Assembly: GCA_041874755.1 (NCBI GenBank)
Contig: CP102611.1
Span: 62,001-126,000 of the forward strand
Source: Chitinibacter sp. SCUT-21
GTDB lineage: Bacteria; Pseudomonadota; Gammaproteobacteria; Burkholderiales; Chitinibacteraceae
Length of the DNA stretch: 64,000 nucleotides
Direction: 5' to 3'
The translations under genes and the position numbers were made by a program. The notes under the pieces were generated by a model, which was not told the DNA's origin, did no database searches, and was given only the letters and a program-made list of their open reading frames with translations. Shown here piece after piece: positions 1-10,226 of the stretch (its first letter is position 1; each line of letters opens with the position of its first letter).

Positions 1-229
1 GCAGTTTCACTGATCCTGCTTCAAAGTAGCCATCGATCGGTTTAACACCGGCTGCAGTTGCAATTTGTGTTGCTTGTGCAACCATCGCTTCGGTTACTTT
101 GACCGTAACACGAGCACTAGAAACTTGAACTGCGGGGCTTTCGCCAAAAAAATTAGGTAGCGTGTAGAGCGTGGCGACAACGAGTGTGACCACTAGAAGG
201 ATGTACTTCCAGAGCGGATAGCGATTCAT
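1..229 (-). CDS. secD: SecD, protein translocase subunit (N-terminal part only)
   Basis: The first 76 codons of SecD are present; the rest lies outside the window. SecD with SecF and YajC forms the inner-membrane complex that uses the proton motive force to help SecYEG pull preproteins across. What is visible is the conserved start MNRYPLWKYI, a single membrane helix at about residues 8-24 ending in YTLPNFFGE, and the beginning of the periplasmic domain (PAVQVSSARV). An AGGGG ribosome-binding site lies about 8 bases before the ATG. It sits 56 bp downstream of yajC on the same strand, the usual yajC-secD order. The family assignment rests on this N-terminal signature. Confidence 0.93.
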   Translation of the reverse strand, partial: MNRYPLWKYILLVVTLVVATLYTLPNFFGESPAVQVSSARVTVKVTEAMVAQATQIATAAGVKPIDGYFEAGSVKL

Positions 230-243
230 GCTGAGCCCCTGTG

Positions 244-262
244 GAGCGGCATGAAGCCGCTC
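244..262. other. Intergenic hairpin between yajC and secD
   Basis: A perfect 7-bp inverted repeat (GAGCGGC / GCCGCTC) with a 5-base loop lies in the short yajC-secD gap, just upstream of the secD ribosome-binding site. It has no T-run on the minus strand, so it does not look like a terminator. It may tune secD translation or mRNA stability. Function is unknown. Confidence 0.4.
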
Positions 263-285
263 AACTCGGTTAATATTTTTTTAAA

Positions 286-609
286 TTATTTATTTGACTT
301 CAAAGTGCCTTTTTCCAGGCGCTGGCCAATAGCGGCGCGCTGGATCACGATTTCAACACCATCTGCCACTTCAAGTGTGACAAATTGATCGCTCAATTTT
401 GCGATACGGCCAACAAGACCACCACTAGTTGTGACTTCGTCGCCTTTAACCAGAGCAGACAGCATCGCTTGATGTTCTTTCGCTTTTTTCTGTTGTGGGC
501 GAATCATTAAGAACCAAAAAATCACGAAAATCACGATCATTGGCAAGAACGACATCAAGGTATTTGGTTCAGCAGGAGCCGCTGATGCGAAGGCTGGAGT
601 GATAAACAT
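286..609 (-). CDS. yajC: YajC, Sec translocase accessory subunit
   Basis: A 107-aa single-span inner-membrane protein that partners SecD/SecF. It begins MFITPAFASAAPAEPN, has one membrane helix at about residues 18-38 (FLPMIVIFVIFWFLMI), and then the family signature RPQQKKAKEH followed by the small cytoplasmic beta domain (GDEVTTSGGLVGRI). An in-frame start 20 codons earlier is possible, but the added segment (MPSKARMIRLCWAYKRKYY) is not family-like, so the inner ATG is chosen. Upstream lies the tgpA cluster rather than the queA-tgt pair that often precedes yajC, so a promoter is expected between 610 and 770. Confidence 0.95.
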   Translation of the reverse strand: MFITPAFASAAPAEPNTLMSFLPMIVIFVIFWFLMIRPQQKKAKEHQAMLSALVKGDEVTTSGGLVGRIAKLSDQFVTLEVADGVEIVIQRAAIGQRLEKGTLKSNK

Positions 610-744
610 AAGATAATATTTCCGTTTGTAAGCCCAACAAAGGCGGATCATTCTAGCCTTTGAAGGCATTAAAATCTACCGTATTACGGCCTTTTGTCCG
701 TCCAAAGTGATTTGGGCTTGATTTGAGATAAAAGAACAACGATC

Positions 745-765
745 TCGGACTCGCCTCAAGTCCGA
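745..765 (-). terminator. Weak candidate terminator after tgpA
   Basis: A 7-bp stem (TCGGACT / AGTCCGA) with a 7-base loop lies six bases past the tgpA stop, read on the minus strand. The downstream T content is poor (GATCGTTGTTCTTTT), so the hairpin may only be a 3' end stabiliser. Confidence 0.35.
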
Positions 766-770
766 AAGTT

Positions 771-2750
771 TCACTCGCTTAAGGTGAGCGCAAATCGCTT
801 CACTTCAAGTGCCAGTTGCATTAAAGCTTGTTCATCTTGTGCATAACGCGACTGCAGATAGAGTGCGGTGATTTGTTGGATGTGCCCTGCTTGCGCAGGG
901 TAGTGCAGACTGGCTCGATGGGCAAAATCCGAGGGCGTTTCACTGGGGGCTCGTTCAAGTGCGTTGAGTTTGCTGCAAAAACGGCGATATAGCCGGCTTG
1001 CCTTGTCGGGACGCGGTGGCCGATTGCGATATAGCAACCATGCTGCAAATCCACCTAATAGCACAATAAATCCACCGATCAGCCAGAGTAAGAAAGCGGT
1101 GGATAAAAAGTGCTCGATACCTAGTTTTTTAAGTAAATCGTTTTGTCGCTTATCGTCGTAGCCAACTACCCATTGATTCCAGCCATTGATCAAGACATCC
1201 GCTTTGAGGCGTAAATTGCGTAGCCAGGCACTGTCTTGGCGTAACATAAACGGTAATTCCGTGGCATTAACGCTATTGGCAATGCCGTTGTTCACGCGAG
1301 TTGGTGATACAACTGAGGTAGGGTCAATCCGTTGCCAGCCTTGATCTGCTAGCCAGACCTCAGTCCAAGCATGAGCGTCCGCTTGGCGCACCAGCCAATA
1401 GTCGCCATTCCGGGTTGCTCCTTGGTAGCCAGTTACGATGCGAGCCGGAATACCTGCTGCTCGCATTAAATAAGTAAATGCACTGGCGTAATGCTCACAA
1501 AAACCTTGTTTGTGTTGGAATAAAAATTCATCCACGCGATGTCTGCTGCTCAGTACGGGCGGGGTCAGTGTGTAACTGTAGTCTCCTGTGGCGAGCCATT
1601 GCAGCGCTTTATTAATTTTTTGTTCTGGATTTAGATTCGACCACTGTGCAACTAAAGCGTGGCTTTGTGGGTTCAGATTTTCAGGTAGTTTTAGGCTGCG
1701 AGCTATTTGGCGGGGCGCATCGTTTTCTGTCGTCCATTGCGTTTGTGCGCTTAAGTCAAAGCGCCGACGTTCGCTAATTACTTGCTGACTGATGATTTGT
1801 AAGCGGTTGCTTAATGTGCTGTTTGGCGGCAAATCCGTGGGCAAGTCGAGCGCTAAAATCCAATTTCTTTGATGCGGTTCGAGTGTAATGGCGTATTTGT
1901 AGGTGGGGCCTTCGCCGGTGATAGTAGGTACATTGCTAAATTGGGCGGCTAAGGCAATCGGGTTTTGTTGCGTGGCTTCTTGTGCAAAAGCTGGCAACCA
2001 ACGCACACCATCAAAATCTTCAAAAACAGGGCCGCGCCAATACATGGCAGATTTGGCGGGCGTTGCGTTTTTAAACTGCACGCGAAAGGCGACACTTTCG
2101 TCTTGAATCATATTGCCAATACTGCCTGGTGTCATTTGATCGCCGGGTAGTCCGCTTTTGGCGCTATTGGCGTCAGGTAAGGCCCAGAGCGGGGCAGGTA
2201 GGCGTGGAAATAGTACAAACAGTAATAAGGCAATGGGTATGCCTTCTAAGATTATTCTAGATGTAGCTTTGGTGTTGATACTATTTGGGAGTATGCCGAG
2301 TTCAATGCGATGCGCAGTAAAAAGAATGCTGCCCGTGGCGAGTAAGGAATAGGCTGCTTGCCACGGTTCTTGGCCATGTAAAAATGCGACGCCAGTCAAT
2401 AAAAACATCAGCAGAACCAGTGCGCGCGCATCGCGCAGCGTGCGAGTCTCAATCAATTTGACGATGCATAGCGCCATTAAAATGGCGACGCCACCTTCAC
2501 GGCCGACCAAGGTCTGATAAGCCTGAAAAACCATGGCGCCGACAATAATGCTCAGTATCCAATGGGTATAGCGCGGTAGCCGTAGCCGTGTTTCGGCGCT
2601 TAGGCGACTTAGAATTAGTAAAATCAGCCCGAGGCTGGTAGCCAGCCAAACAGGTTGTTGCAAAAGGTGGGGTAGGCTGCAGATCGCTAGCGCGATGCCG
2701 AGTTGTTGTTGCTCTTGGCTATGTAAGACACGGCTGGGCGTTTTGTTCAT
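771..2750 (-). CDS. tgpA: TgpA-type transglutaminase-like membrane protein (DUF3488)
   Basis: 659 aa. The N-terminal ~185 residues hold about six hydrophobic helices (DUF3488 region). A periplasmic transglutaminase-like domain follows with a complete Cys-His-Asp triad: Cys418 in GFCEHYAS, His460 in ADAHAWTEVW and Asp476 in RIDPT. Another membrane helix lies near residues 555-575, then a short cytoplasmic tail. In Pseudomonas, TgpA is an essential periplasmic-facing transglutaminase; the substrate here is unknown. It is the last gene of a moxR-DUF58-tgpA operon and starts one base after the DUF58 stop, which implies translational coupling. This trio is a well-known conserved arrangement. Confidence 0.9.
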   Translation of the reverse strand: MNKTPSRVLHSQEQQQLGIALAICSLPHLLQQPVWLATSLGLILLILSRLSAETRLRLPRYTHWILSIIVGAMVFQAYQTLVGREGGVAILMALCIVKLIETRTLRDARALVLLMFLLTGVAFLHGQEPWQAAYSLLATGSILFTAHRIELGILPNSINTKATSRIILEGIPIALLLFVLFPRLPAPLWALPDANSAKSGLPGDQMTPGSIGNMIQDESVAFRVQFKNATPAKSAMYWRGPVFEDFDGVRWLPAFAQEATQQNPIALAAQFSNVPTITGEGPTYKYAITLEPHQRNWILALDLPTDLPPNSTLSNRLQIISQQVISERRRFDLSAQTQWTTENDAPRQIARSLKLPENLNPQSHALVAQWSNLNPEQKINKALQWLATGDYSYTLTPPVLSSRHRVDEFLFQHKQGFCEHYASAFTYLMRAAGIPARIVTGYQGATRNGDYWLVRQADAHAWTEVWLADQGWQRIDPTSVVSPTRVNNGIANSVNATELPFMLRQDSAWLRNLRLKADVLINGWNQWVVGYDDKRQNDLLKKLGIEHFLSTAFLLWLIGGFIVLLGGFAAWLLYRNRPPRPDKASRLYRRFCSKLNALERAPSETPSDFAHRASLHYPAQAGHIQQITALYLQSRYAQDEQALMQLALEVKRFALTLSE

Positions 2751-2751
2751 T

Positions 2752-3711
2752 TTATGGGTGCTCTGCCAGTGCTCTTAGGCAGCGATGAAGGTGATCTCCC
2801 CCTACATTGGGCGCGATTTTTTGTGTTGGCAACGCCAGTCCGTAGGGGCGGTTAGCGGCTTCAGCCTGTAAAATCCAAGCACATAGGCGAGATAATTTGG
2901 CTTCTGTACCTAAATGGCTAATTTCGTCGAAATTAAGCCATAAAGTCGCCCCAATCGGAGACTGGTGTTGGCGAATTAAAATCTGCTCGGTGCGGGCGCT
3001 TTGTTTCCATGCAATATCGTGTAAAGCATCACCGCGCTGAAATTCTCTGAGCCCCACAAAATCATCGTTGCCGCTGTGAGTCATTTTTTTGCCGTCACTT
3101 AACAAACCTTGCTCTGGAAAAGGTGGCGGGTCAGATTCGGGCTGCGGATAAACCAAGGCCTGATAGTCAAACTGCAGATAGGTCCAGCAACGAAAAAAAC
3201 CGATTGGCGCGGTGCTTTTTAAAGTTAGCCGCGGTATTTTTAATCGGCCTCGCTGCCGTGTGATCACCGGAAGTTGAACAATGACATGATCTAAGCCTGC
3301 AATGTCACACATTACTGCGTTGGGGCTTAACTCACTGCTTAAGGTGAGTCCAAAGCGGCTTTGTTTTTTATCGTTATGCAAGGTGAGGGGAAAATAAATA
3401 TTTTCGCCCGCAAAAACTGAAACAGCACTACCGCAACTAATGTGTACGCCCAGTAAATTGGCATAAGTGCGCAGTAAGATAGCGTGTGCAATGCCTATTA
3501 GTAAAAAGGCAAAGAAAAAGCCCAAGCTCACCTGATAATTAAGCGCGCCAACTAACATCGTGAGCGCTATCAGGGCAAAGCCGAAGCCATACAAGCTGGG
3601 AACAATATACAGCCGCTGATGGCGTACCCGTAACCGCCCTGATTCGGGAGGGTGGCGTTCCGCAATCCATCGTTGATAACGGGCTTGTATGGCGAGTGGG
3701 AGCGACATCAT
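2752..3711 (-). CDS. DUF58 domain protein (MoxR partner)
   Basis: About 319 aa with two adjacent membrane helices near the N-terminus (LYGFGFALIALTML and VSLGFFFAFLLIGIAHAILL) and a C-terminal DUF58 domain with the typical FVGLREFQRGDALHDIAWKQSAR stretch. DUF58 is often a vWA-like fold. It sits between moxR and tgpA; MoxR AAA+ proteins commonly work with such partners as chaperone-like modules, but the client is not evident. The start is uncertain: ATGs at 3711 and 3708 follow AGGCCAAAG, while an earlier ATG at 3738 would overlap the end of moxR by 20 bp. The inner start is preferred. Confidence 0.87.
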   Translation of the reverse strand: MMSLPLAIQARYQRWIAERHPPESGRLRVRHQRLYIVPSLYGFGFALIALTMLVGALNYQVSLGFFFAFLLIGIAHAILLRTYANLLGVHISCGSAVSVFAGENIYFPLTLHNDKKQSRFGLTLSSELSPNAVMCDIAGLDHVIVQLPVITRQRGRLKIPRLTLKSTAPIGFFRCWTYLQFDYQALVYPQPESDPPPFPEQGLLSDGKKMTHSGNDDFVGLREFQRGDALHDIAWKQSARTEQILIRQHQSPIGATLWLNFDEISHLGTEAKLSRLCAWILQAEAANRPYGLALPTQKIAPNVGGDHLHRCLRALAEHP

Positions 3712-3718
3712 CTTTGGC

Positions 3719-4651
3719 CTAGGGAATTGCCACGCCACGCATTAATTGCTCGGCCAAGAGGGGGTCAGAGCGACCACTCTGGCGCAAAATCAGGCGGTGT
3801 CCTGCAAGGGACGGAAAAACACTTTGCACATCTTCTGGAATGACCATGCTGCGACTATCTAGCCATGCACTCGCTTTACAAGCTTGTACTAGGCCAAGTG
3901 CTGCGCGTGGCGATAGGCCGCAACTAAAGCGTTGATCTTCGCGTGTTGCGCCAATCAGTGCCTGTATGTAGTCCAGCAGTGGCTCAGCCAGTTTGATCGA
4001 CGAAATATCTTGCTGCACAGCTTGTAATTGTGCGGGTGAAATAATGGCATTTAATTGCGCGAGTACGTCTTTGCGGCTAGTGCCTTGTAATAGTGCCCGC
4101 TCAGCTTTGGCATCTGGGTATCCCAACTCTAGTCGGAGTAAAAAGCGATCTAATTGTGATTCAGGCAATTCAAATGTGCCAATTTGCGCTTGTGGGTTTT
4201 GGGTGGCAATGACAAAAAAGGGATTGGGTAGCGCGTTAGTTTCACCGTCAATCGTTACTTGTTGCTCGGCCATGGCTTCAAGCAAGGCCGATTGTGTTTT
4301 GGGGGTGGCGCGATTAATTTCGTCTGCCAGCAGCACTTGGGTAAAGATGGGGCCGGGATGAAAACGAAATGCTTCGGCGTTGCGCTCATAAACCGAAACA
4401 CCCAGTAAATCGGCGGGTAGTAGATCGCTAGTAAATTGAACCCGTGCAAATTTGAGCCCCAAAACCGTAGCGAGAGCATGAGCTAGCGTGGTTTTGCCGA
4501 CGCCAGGCACATCTTCTAGTAATAAATGCCCGCGAGCCAAAATACAGATCAGGGCAAGCCGGATTACCGAGTTTTTGCCAAGAATGATGTCATTGAGTTG
4601 GCGCTCAGCGTGGTGTAGCAGTTGCAATAATTCACGACTTTGATGTGTCAT
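3719..4651 (-). CDS. MoxR family AAA+ ATPase
   Basis: 310 aa cytoplasmic AAA_3-type ATPase. Walker A is at residues 47-54 (DVPGVGKT), Walker B at about 106-111 (VLLADE, Asp110-Glu111), followed by the sensor region (VIATQNPQ) and the conserved SQLDRFLLRL segment, with the C-terminal lid domain after residue 210. MoxR proteins act as chaperones or maturation factors for vWA/DUF58 partners. It is the first gene of the operon with the DUF58 gene and tgpA. A clear AAGGAAAAG ribosome-binding site precedes the ATG. It is divergent from the HDAC-like gene with only 64 bp between, so both promoters must lie there. Confidence 0.93.
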   Translation of the reverse strand: MTHQSRELLQLLHHAERQLNDIILGKNSVIRLALICILARGHLLLEDVPGVGKTTLAHALATVLGLKFARVQFTSDLLPADLLGVSVYERNAEAFRFHPGPIFTQVLLADEINRATPKTQSALLEAMAEQQVTIDGETNALPNPFFVIATQNPQAQIGTFELPESQLDRFLLRLELGYPDAKAERALLQGTSRKDVLAQLNAIISPAQLQAVQQDISSIKLAEPLLDYIQALIGATREDQRFSCGLSPRAALGLVQACKASAWLDSRSMVIPEDVQSVFPSLAGHRLILRQSGRSDPLLAEQLMRGVAIP

Positions 4652-4715
4652 TCTTTTCCTTGCCTCGCCTCAAGCGTAAACTTTAAGCAAACATATTTGC
4701 ATATAGGTAAAGCCA

Positions 4716-5654
4716 TTGTACGGTGCTAGCGGTGCAACTGCATTAATTGGACATTCTGCGTGTAGTCTGCATGAAATGGGGAAGGGGCATCCAGAGTGCC
4801 CAGAGCGTATTGCTGCGATACAAGATCGCCTGATGGCTTCGGGCATCTGGGATTATTTATTGCACACAAATGCTCATGCTGCCACGCGTGAGCAGCTATT
4901 ACGTGTTCACCCTGAAGAATACTTGGATAAATTGGCATTAATGTCGCCAGCCTCAGGTCATGTGCATTTAGAACCTGATACCGCGATGAATCCCTATTCA
5001 CTCAATGCCGCCTACTATGCGGCTGGGGCCGGGGTGCAGGCGGTAGATATGGTGATGACGGGTAAAGCGCAAAATGCATTTTGCCTCGTGCGCCCGCCGG
5101 GGCACCATGCAGAGCGTGAACGTGGCATGGGTTTTTGCTTTTTCAATAATATTGCCGTGGCTGCGCGGCATGCGATTGCGGAATATGGTTTGGAACGTGT
5201 CGCGATTGTTGATTTTGATGTGCACCATGGCAATGGCACCGAAGACGCATTTTACGATGAGCCCAAGGTGCTGATGGTCAGCATCTTTCAACATCCCTTT
5301 TTTCCCTATAGTGGCGATGTACCAAAAGGGGCGAATATGCTCAATGTTGCCATGCCTCGGGCTAGCCGTGGCGCTGAGTTTCGCGAGGTGGTAACGGAAA
5401 AATGGCTGCCTGCTTTGCATGATTTTTCGCCGCAATTGCTACTAATTTCAGCGGGCTTTGACGCGCATTTAGAAGACGATATGGGTTCAATGGGCTTGGT
5501 TGAGGCAGATTATGCTTGGGTGACGAAACAATTGATGAAAGTTGCTGATCAGTATTGCCAAAAACGCATCGTGTCGTTATTGGAAGGCGGCTATGATTTA
5601 TCGTCCTTGGCACGCAGCGTTACCGAACACATCAAAGTGCTGGCCGATGTTTAA
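4716..5654 (+). CDS. Histone deacetylase family (class II-like) amidohydrolase
   Basis: 312 aa Zn-dependent deacetylase of the arginase/deacetylase superfamily (acetoin utilisation / acetylpolyamine amidohydrolase group). Visible motifs are GHPECPERI near the N-terminus, the catalytic His-His at 130-131 (RPPGHHAE), Zn ligands Asp168 and His170 (VDFDVHHGNG) and Asp249 (SAGFDAH), and LLEGGYD near the C-terminus. The start is TTG, with TAGGTAA seven bases before it; the next ATG would remove part of the N-terminal signature. Likely substrates are acetyl-lysine or acetylated small molecules; this cannot be decided. Its end overlaps the next gene by 8 bp. Confidence 0.9.
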   Translation: MYGASGATALIGHSACSLHEMGKGHPECPERIAAIQDRLMASGIWDYLLHTNAHAATREQLLRVHPEEYLDKLALMSPASGHVHLEPDTAMNPYSLNAAYYAAGAGVQAVDMVMTGKAQNAFCLVRPPGHHAERERGMGFCFFNNIAVAARHAIAEYGLERVAIVDFDVHHGNGTEDAFYDEPKVLMVSIFQHPFFPYSGDVPKGANMLNVAMPRASRGAEFREVVTEKWLPALHDFSPQLLLISAGFDAHLEDDMGSMGLVEADYAWVTKQLMKVADQYCQKRIVSLLEGGYDLSSLARSVTEHIKVLADV

Positions 5655-6159
5655 GCGTATTTTTCTATTACTGCTGTTTTTTATTTTAGCTGGCTGTATC
5701 AGTACGCAACCTAAACCCAGTAAGCCCTCTAAGCCTATACCCACCAAGCCCAGCATCAGCAAGATTCAAGTAGATGGTGATGCGCGTGAAGTCATTATGG
5801 TGGCGCTGGGTTTATTGGACACGGGTTACCAGTTTGGTGGCAGTAATCCTGAGGCTGGGCTCGATTGCAGTGGTTTAGTCCAATACGTGTATAAAAATGC
5901 ACTGCAGGTCGATCTGCCGCGTTCAGCGGCCGAGATGGCCAATGCCACGCGTCATGTTGATAAAAGCGATTTACGGCCCGGCGATTTGGTGTTTTTTAAC
6001 ACGCTTGGCCGGCCATTTTCGCATGTAGGTATTTACATGGGGGATGGCAACTTTATTCACGCACCGTCAAGTAAGGGGCGGGTACGCATCGAGTCGATGA
6101 ATAATAGTTATTTTGCCCCGCGTTTTGAGGGTGCACGCACTTTGCTCGTTTCGCGCTAA
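5647..6159 (+). CDS. NlpC/P60 family lipoprotein, putative peptidoglycan endopeptidase
   Basis: 170 aa. A signal peptide with lipobox LAGC (Cys17) marks it as a lipoprotein. A Pro/Lys/Ser-rich linker (about residues 19-40) leads to an NlpC/P60 domain with Cys74 (LDCSGLVQY), His126 (SHVGIYMGDG) and His138 (FIHAPSSKG), the expected Cys-His-His triad. Members such as Spr/MepS cut the D-Glu-mDAP or mDAP-D-Ala bonds of murein. The start ATG lies inside the stop region of the preceding deacetylase gene (8-bp overlap), so the two are translationally coupled. Length is typical for the short single-domain members. Confidence 0.92.
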   Translation: MFKRIFLLLLFFILAGCISTQPKPSKPSKPIPTKPSISKIQVDGDAREVIMVALGLLDTGYQFGGSNPEAGLDCSGLVQYVYKNALQVDLPRSAAEMANATRHVDKSDLRPGDLVFFNTLGRPFSHVGIYMGDGNFIHAPSSKGRVRIESMNNSYFAPRFEGARTLLVSR

Positions 6160-6252
6160 GTCTGCGCAGAGGCTGGGGATAGACCCAATACGCATTATTG
6201 GGGTGCTTTGCTACATTGAATAGGTCAATCGTTGCTGATCAAGGCTGATTCA

Positions 6253-7275
6253 ATGTTAATTCGTCCCACCCGTCTTTCCGATCTTGATGCGATTCTGGCA
6301 CTGGCCAGTAGCGCCGGTGTAGGGGTGACTACGTTACAAGCCAATCCAGAGCGCTTTATCAAGCGTATTCAGGCCAGTATTGATAGCCTCAATGGTAACC
6401 CCGAGTTAGGTCAGTCTAGCTATCTATTTGCACTTGAAGATGATGAAACCGGCGCGCTAGCCGGTATTTGCGGGATTGAAGGTGCCGTGGGCATGGATGA
6501 CACTTGGTATAACTACCGTGTCGGCTTATCGGTGCACGCTTCGCGTGAACTCGATATTTATAAGCAACTTCCAACCCTGTTTCTGACTTCTGATTTAACC
6601 GGTGCCAGCGAGCTATGCACGCTATTTTTGGCGCCAGATTTCCGCAAAGACGGCAATGGATCGCTCTTATCTAAATCGCGCTTTCTGTTTATGGCCGATC
6701 ATCCCGCGCGCTTCAGTGATCGAGTGATTGCTGAAATGCGCGGCGTTTCCGATGAGGCAGGTCGCTCGCCATTTTGGGAAAGCTTAGGCCGGCATTTCTT
6801 TAAAATGGATTTTGCCCGCGCGGACTTCCTCTCTTATATCGGTAGCAAATCATTTATTGCCGAATTGATGCCCAAGTACCCGATTTATACCTGCTTGCTC
6901 TCGGAAGAAGCGCAATCAGTTATCGGTCATGTTCATCCTGCCACCGTGCCAGCTCGCGCCATGTTGGAAGCCGAAGGTTTCCGTTACCAAGGCTATATCG
7001 ATATTTTTGACGCAGGCCCAAGTTTGGAGTGCCCACGCGACACAATCCGAGCAGTTAAAGACAGCCAAATTTTCCAAAGCCTAGCCGTAACGCAAGCGCC
7101 TAAAAATGGCACGCCATGGCTGGTGAGTAATGGGCAACTCGCTGATTTTCGTGCCACCGTGGCGATCACACGGCCATTGGAAGACAGCTTGCCGTTAACG
7201 CCTGAGGTTTTGAAACGCCTTAATCTTGAAGACGGTGCGAATGTTCGCGCTGTTGCACTTTCTCCGAAGGGGTAA
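6253..7275 (+). CDS. astA: Arginine N-succinyltransferase
   Basis: 340 aa; first step of the AST pathway: L-arginine + succinyl-CoA gives N2-succinylarginine. Family features are the start MLIRPTRLSDLDAIL, AGVGVTTLQANPERF, LFLAPDFRKDGNG and the end LNLEDGANVRAVALSPKG. The ATG is chosen over a TTG seven codons earlier because it matches the usual AstA start and has AAGG eight bases upstream. It opens an astA-astD-astB series. A single gene encodes it, unlike the AruF/AruG two-subunit form of Pseudomonas. The 93-bp gap before it must carry the promoter; I could not pick out a convincing one. Confidence 0.96.
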   Translation: MLIRPTRLSDLDAILALASSAGVGVTTLQANPERFIKRIQASIDSLNGNPELGQSSYLFALEDDETGALAGICGIEGAVGMDDTWYNYRVGLSVHASRELDIYKQLPTLFLTSDLTGASELCTLFLAPDFRKDGNGSLLSKSRFLFMADHPARFSDRVIAEMRGVSDEAGRSPFWESLGRHFFKMDFARADFLSYIGSKSFIAELMPKYPIYTCLLSEEAQSVIGHVHPATVPARAMLEAEGFRYQGYIDIFDAGPSLECPRDTIRAVKDSQIFQSLAVTQAPKNGTPWLVSNGQLADFRATVAITRPLEDSLPLTPEVLKRLNLEDGANVRAVALSPKG

Positions 7276-8735
<1,460 letters not shown>

Positions 8736-8736
<1 letters not shown>

Positions 8737-10103
8737 TGAGTATGCAAAACGATAAACAATTTGGCTTTGAGGCTAATTTTGACGGCTTGGTTGGCCCAAC
8801 TCACCACTATGGTGGTCATTCATTCGGCAATGTGGCTTCAACGGGCAATGCAAAATTAGTCGCCAATCCGCGAGAAGCGGCTTTGCAGGGCTTGGCAAAG
8901 ATGAAGGCCTTGGCCGATATGGGCTACCGTCAAGGGGTGTTACCACCGCAAGAGCGCCCCGCAACTTGGGTGATGCGTGAGTTAGGGTATACGGGCAGCG
9001 ATCATGAATTGATTGCTGCTGTAGGCAATACTAATCTAGGGTATTTGTCGGCAATGTGTTCGGCCTCATCAATGTGGACGGCCAATGCCGCAACCGTCAG
9101 CCCATCGGGCGATACGGCCGATGGCCGTGTGCATTTTTCAGTGGCTAATTTACAAAATAAATTTCATCGCGCCATCGAGCATCGCCAAACCGAGCGCACG
9201 CTGAAGGCGATTTTCAGCAATGAGCAATACTTCAGCGTACATGGTGCGTTGCCGATGATGGCTGCGTTTGGTGACGAAGGTGCAGCGAATCACACGCGTT
9301 TTTGCAAAGACTATGCAGGTCAAGGGGTCGAGTTTTTCGTCTACGGGCGGCAACACTGGGGCGGTACTGTTGAGCCACAGCGTTTTCCTGCTCGCCATAC
9401 TTTAGAAGCCAGTCAAGCGGTTGCGCGCCGTCATGGTTTGCGTGCATCGCACACCGTGTATGCGCAGCAAAATCCAGCGGTGATCGATGCCGGTGTTTTT
9501 CATAATGACGTGATTGCGGTGGGCAACCAAAACGTACTGTTCTGCCACGATCAAGCCTTTTTAAATGCCCAGCAAGTCTATGCTGAGCTTAAGCAAAAAG
9601 TGGGCGCCAATTTTGAATTGATCGAAGTGCCAAGCTCGGCGGTGAGCGTTGAAGACGCGGTGAAGTCCTACTTGTTTAATAGCCAATTGCTCGCCAAGAC
9701 CAATGGTAAGCAGCGTTTGTTGGTGCCAGAGGAGTGCGCTAATACCCCAGCGGTGTGGGCCTACTTGCAGCATTTGATTCATGATAATCGTGCAATTGAT
9801 GAGTTGTTGGTGTTCGATTTAAAGCAGAGCATGCAAAACGGCGGCGGACCAGCCTGCTTGCGTCTGCGTGTGGCCTTGAGCGAGGGTGAGGCGGCAGCGG
9901 TCAATCCTGCGGTGTGGATGAATGATCAGCTGTATGCTGATTTAACGAGCTGGGTAAAACGCCATTATCGCGATCGTTTGCATGAAAACGATTTGCTCGA
10001 CCCGCATTTGCTCGACGAGGTGCGCGGCGCACTCGATGAGTTGACTCATATTCTACATTTGGGCTCGATTTATCCTTTCCAGCGCCACGGTAGCGATGAG
10101 TAG
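8736..10103 (+). CDS. astB: N-succinylarginine dihydrolase
   Basis: 455 aa; second AST step, converting succinylarginine to succinylornithine, CO2 and two ammonia. Family hallmarks are [17 protein letters not shown] at the N-terminus, [11 protein letters not shown], HVNxD-like HNDVIAVGN, and the catalytic Cys near the end in [15 protein letters not shown]. The start overlaps the astD stop (TGATG). A second ATG two codons later and an upstream TTG at 8700 are alternatives; the coupled ATG is preferred and gives the usual length (E. coli 447 aa). Confidence 0.96.
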
Positions 10104-10226
10104 TTGGTGGCATGCGACGAAATGGGCTGGCAGATTGCTCTGGCAGCCTAAGCGGCTAGAAGGCTGTTAAACTGTTGCGCTTGCCGTTCATCGGCTTAGA
10201 TTAGATCGAGTTTCAACGAGGTAGCT

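Noticed and set aside
4998..5435. 145-codon minus-strand frame within the deacetylase gene
   Set aside because: The opposite strand carries all deacetylase motifs; this frame has none.
6182..6204. Hairpin CCCAAT/ATTGGG upstream of astA
   Set aside because: Short stem without a T-run and no match to a known operator or riboswitch; probably chance.
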